From the NCBI GenBank assembly GCA_023300365.1, contig JALZWD010000092.1, positions 1 through 7,460 of the forward strand: 7,460 bases of DNA, written 5' to 3'. A model generated the notes under the pieces. That model was not told the origin of the DNA, made no database searches, and saw only the letters and a list, made by a program, of their open reading frames with translations. Positions 6,044-7,460 of the stretch are shown piece after piece (position 1 is the first letter of the stretch; the number at the start of each line of letters is the position of its first letter). Source of the stretch: Flavimaricola sp. GTDB taxonomy: Bacteria; Pseudomonadota; Alphaproteobacteria; Rhodobacterales; Rhodobacteraceae. The translations under genes were made by a program, and so were the position numbers.

Positions 6044-7182
6044 GAAAACGTCTTTCTCGGATCAAAGGCATCGCGCACGCCCTCGAATATGAACACCAGC
6101 AAAGACAACATAATCGCAAACACAAAGAACGCGGTGAACCCCAACCAAGGCGCCTGCAAATTCCGTTTGGCTTGCAAGGTCAGCTCGCCCAAGGACGGCG
6201 ATCCTGCAGGCAATCCGTACCCAAGGAAATCAAGCGCCGCGAGCGATCCAATCGCCCCCGTTACCAAAAACGGCAGGATCGTCACCGTCGCCACCATCGC
6301 ATTGGGCAACATATGCCGGAACATGATCCGCGCATTGCTCACGCCCAAGGCCCGTGCCGCGCGCACATACTCAAAATTCCGCGCCCTTAGGAATTCGGCC
6401 CGCACCAGCCCCACAAGCGACGGCCATCCAAACAGCACCGATAATATGACCAATAACCAGAAACTTCGCCCCAGAATGGCAAACAAGATGATGATCACAT
6501 AAAGCGACGGCGTGCCGGTCCAAATCTCGATCACGCGCTGAAAAATCAGGTCGGTCCAGCCGCCGAAATATCCCTGCACGGCCCCCGCAACAATCCCGAT
6601 GAACGACGAGGCCGTCACAACCACAATCGCGAAATACACCGACAGTCGAAACCCATAGATGATCCGCGCCACCACGTCGCGCTTGGTATCATCGGTGCCA
6701 AGCCAATTGGTCTCGGACGGGGGCGCGGGTGCCACGCCGCCGACATCAACGATGGTGTCATAACTATAGGGGATAGGCGGCCAAATCGTCCAACCGGCCT
6801 CAAACCCGTCGTAATCAATGGTCTCGCCGCGATCCACGGCAGCAATCAAATCTTCGGGCTCGTCAAAACATTCGATCAGGCCGCCCGTCACGATCAGGCA
6901 TTCCACCTCAACATCGGAATAAATCGCCTCGGTCGGGAAATCGCCGCCAAAATCTTGCTCGGAATAAAACGACAAAACCGGCATGCGCCATTCGCCGCGA
7001 TAATTCACCAAAACCGGCTTGTCGTTGGCCAAAAATTCGGCAAACAGCGACAGCACGAACAAGAACATGAAAATCCAAAACGACCAAAGCGCCCGCCGGT
7101 TGCGCTTAAAATTCCGCAAGCGGCGCTTGTTCAGCGGCGACAACCAATGGCGGCGGCGCTCAGGAATGCTTGCGTCCGTCAT
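6040..7182 (-). CDS. yejE: YejE-type peptide ABC transporter permease
   Basis: This inner-membrane permease of 380 residues pairs with YejB to form the import channel. A charged N-terminus (NKRRLRNFKRNRRALW) leads into the first membrane span (about 32–52), followed by the YejE hallmark ANDKPVLVNYRGEW. A periplasmic segment to about residue 155 precedes NWLGTDDTKRDV and five further hydrophobic spans. The ATPase-coupling EAA loop is at about 270–295 (YVRAARALGVSNARIMFRHMLPNAM), and LDFLGYGLPAGSPSLGEL is strongly YejE-like. The protein is about 40 residues longer than E. coli YejE (341), mostly through an acidic insertion at about 91–128 with C95 and C105. I chose ATG at 7182: GAGGGG (7196–7191) is eight bases away, and the start overlaps the yejB stop in TGATG. 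A TTG at 7185 would add one residue. Confidence 0.95.
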   Translation of the reverse strand: MTDASIPERRRHWLSPLNKRRLRNFKRNRRALWSFWIFMFLFVLSLFAEFLANDKPVLVNYRGEWRMPVLSFYSEQDFGGDFPTEAIYSDVEVECLIVTGGLIECFDEPEDLIAAVDRGETIDYDGFEAGWTIWPPIPYSYDTIVDVGGVAPAPPSETNWLGTDDTKRDVVARIIYGFRLSVYFAIVVVTASSFIGIVAGAVQGYFGGWTDLIFQRVIEIWTGTPSLYVIIILFAILGRSFWLLVILSVLFGWPSLVGLVRAEFLRARNFEYVRAARALGVSNARIMFRHMLPNAMVATVTILPFLVTGAIGSLAALDFLGYGLPAGSPSLGELTLQAKRNLQAPWLGFTAFFVFAIMLSLLVFIFEGVRDAFDPRKTFS

Positions 7183-7460
7183 CAACCACGCCCCTCAAAA
7201 TCAATCCTCGGGTCGATCATCACATAGGTAATATCGGTGATAATCCCGATCACCAAACCCATCAGCGAAAACGCAAACAACGTGCCAAACACCAGCGGAT
7301 AATCCCGCTCAACCACCGCCTCAAAGCCAAGCCGCCCAAGCCCATCAAGCGAGAACAGCGTCTCGATAATCAGCGATCCGCCAAAGAACACGCTGACAAA
7401 CACCGCCGGAAAGCCCGAGATCACAATCAGCATCGCATTGCGGAACACATGGCCGTAAAG
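7182..7460 (-). CDS. yejB: YejB-type peptide ABC transporter permease, C-terminal part (5' end outside window)
   Basis: Only the last 92 residues are visible, the frame being open to base 7460. The fragment begins [18 protein letters not shown], where the HVFRNAM stretch follows the ATPase-coupling loop of this permease class. It continues through two hydrophobic spans with the YejB-like [31 protein letters not shown] between them, and ends with [17 protein letters not shown], the usual C-terminus of binding-protein-dependent permeases. It is the partner permease of YejE and the first visible gene of the operon. By analogy with yejABEF, the missing 5' part (about 270 residues) and a yejA-type binding protein gene are expected beyond the window. 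Confidence 0.93.
   Translation of the reverse strand, partial: LYGHVFRNAMLIVISGFPAVFVSVFFGGSLIIETLFSLDGLGRLGFEAVVERDYPLVFGTLFAFSLMGLVIGIITDITYVMIDPRIDFEGRG

Noticed and set aside
5471..6502. Plus-strand open frame of 343 residues opposite yejF and yejE
   Set aside because: It crosses the yejE/yejF junction antisense, has no recognisable domain, and is typical of the long shadow frames found in GC-rich genomes.
1..7460. Search for an undescribed defence, mobile or RNA-based system
   Set aside because: All long coding stretches are explained by recognisable housekeeping families. No gene-free stretch exceeds about 200 bases, and no direct-repeat array, transposase, integrase, toxin–antitoxin pair or tRNA is visible.

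Overview
The window looks like ordinary core chromosome of an alphaproteobacterium, most likely Rhodobacteraceae / Roseobacter group. This rests on moderately GC-rich, evenly used codons, a clpS–methyltransferase–SDR cluster, an alphaproteobacterial-style DD-carboxypeptidase carrying a SPOR domain, and a YejBEF transporter whose YejE has an enlarged periplasmic loop of the kind I recall from that group. The taxonomic call is inference from protein style, not from a marker gene. I see no mobile element, CRISPR array, tRNA or rRNA, phage gene or defence system, and no convincing undescribed system.

Layout. (1) Positions 1–1780, minus strand: a compact likely operon read clpS (1780–1463), RsmC-like SAM methyltransferase (1441–470), then a short-chain dehydrogenase/reductase (440 to beyond base 1). 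Gaps are 21 and 29 bases. (2) Positions 1781–1909: a divergent intergenic region with a short perfect inverted repeat and an AT-rich stretch. (3) Positions 1910–2608, plus strand: a HAD-superfamily hydrolase, followed by a 202-base intergenic region with a strong hairpin. (4) Positions 2811–4310, plus strand: a secreted penicillin-binding-protein-5-type D-alanyl-D-alanine carboxypeptidase with a C-terminal SPOR domain. (5) Positions 4311–4447: the convergent junction, holding three tandem 9-bp-stem hairpins and a probable terminator for the minus-strand operon. (6) Positions 4448–7460, minus strand: yejB (3' part only), yejE and yejF, a peptide-type ABC importer with overlapping stop/start codons. 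The rest of yejB and probably a yejA-type binding-protein gene lie beyond base 7460.

Functionally the window holds four unrelated housekeeping themes: protein quality control (ClpS feeding N-degron substrates to ClpAP), probable rRNA modification, cell-wall trimming (DD-carboxypeptidase with SPOR targeting), and peptide import. The points most worth a second look are the hairpin cluster at 4328–4431, the two-cysteine acidic insertion in YejE, and the SPOR fusion and unusual cysteine pair near the active site of the carboxypeptidase.
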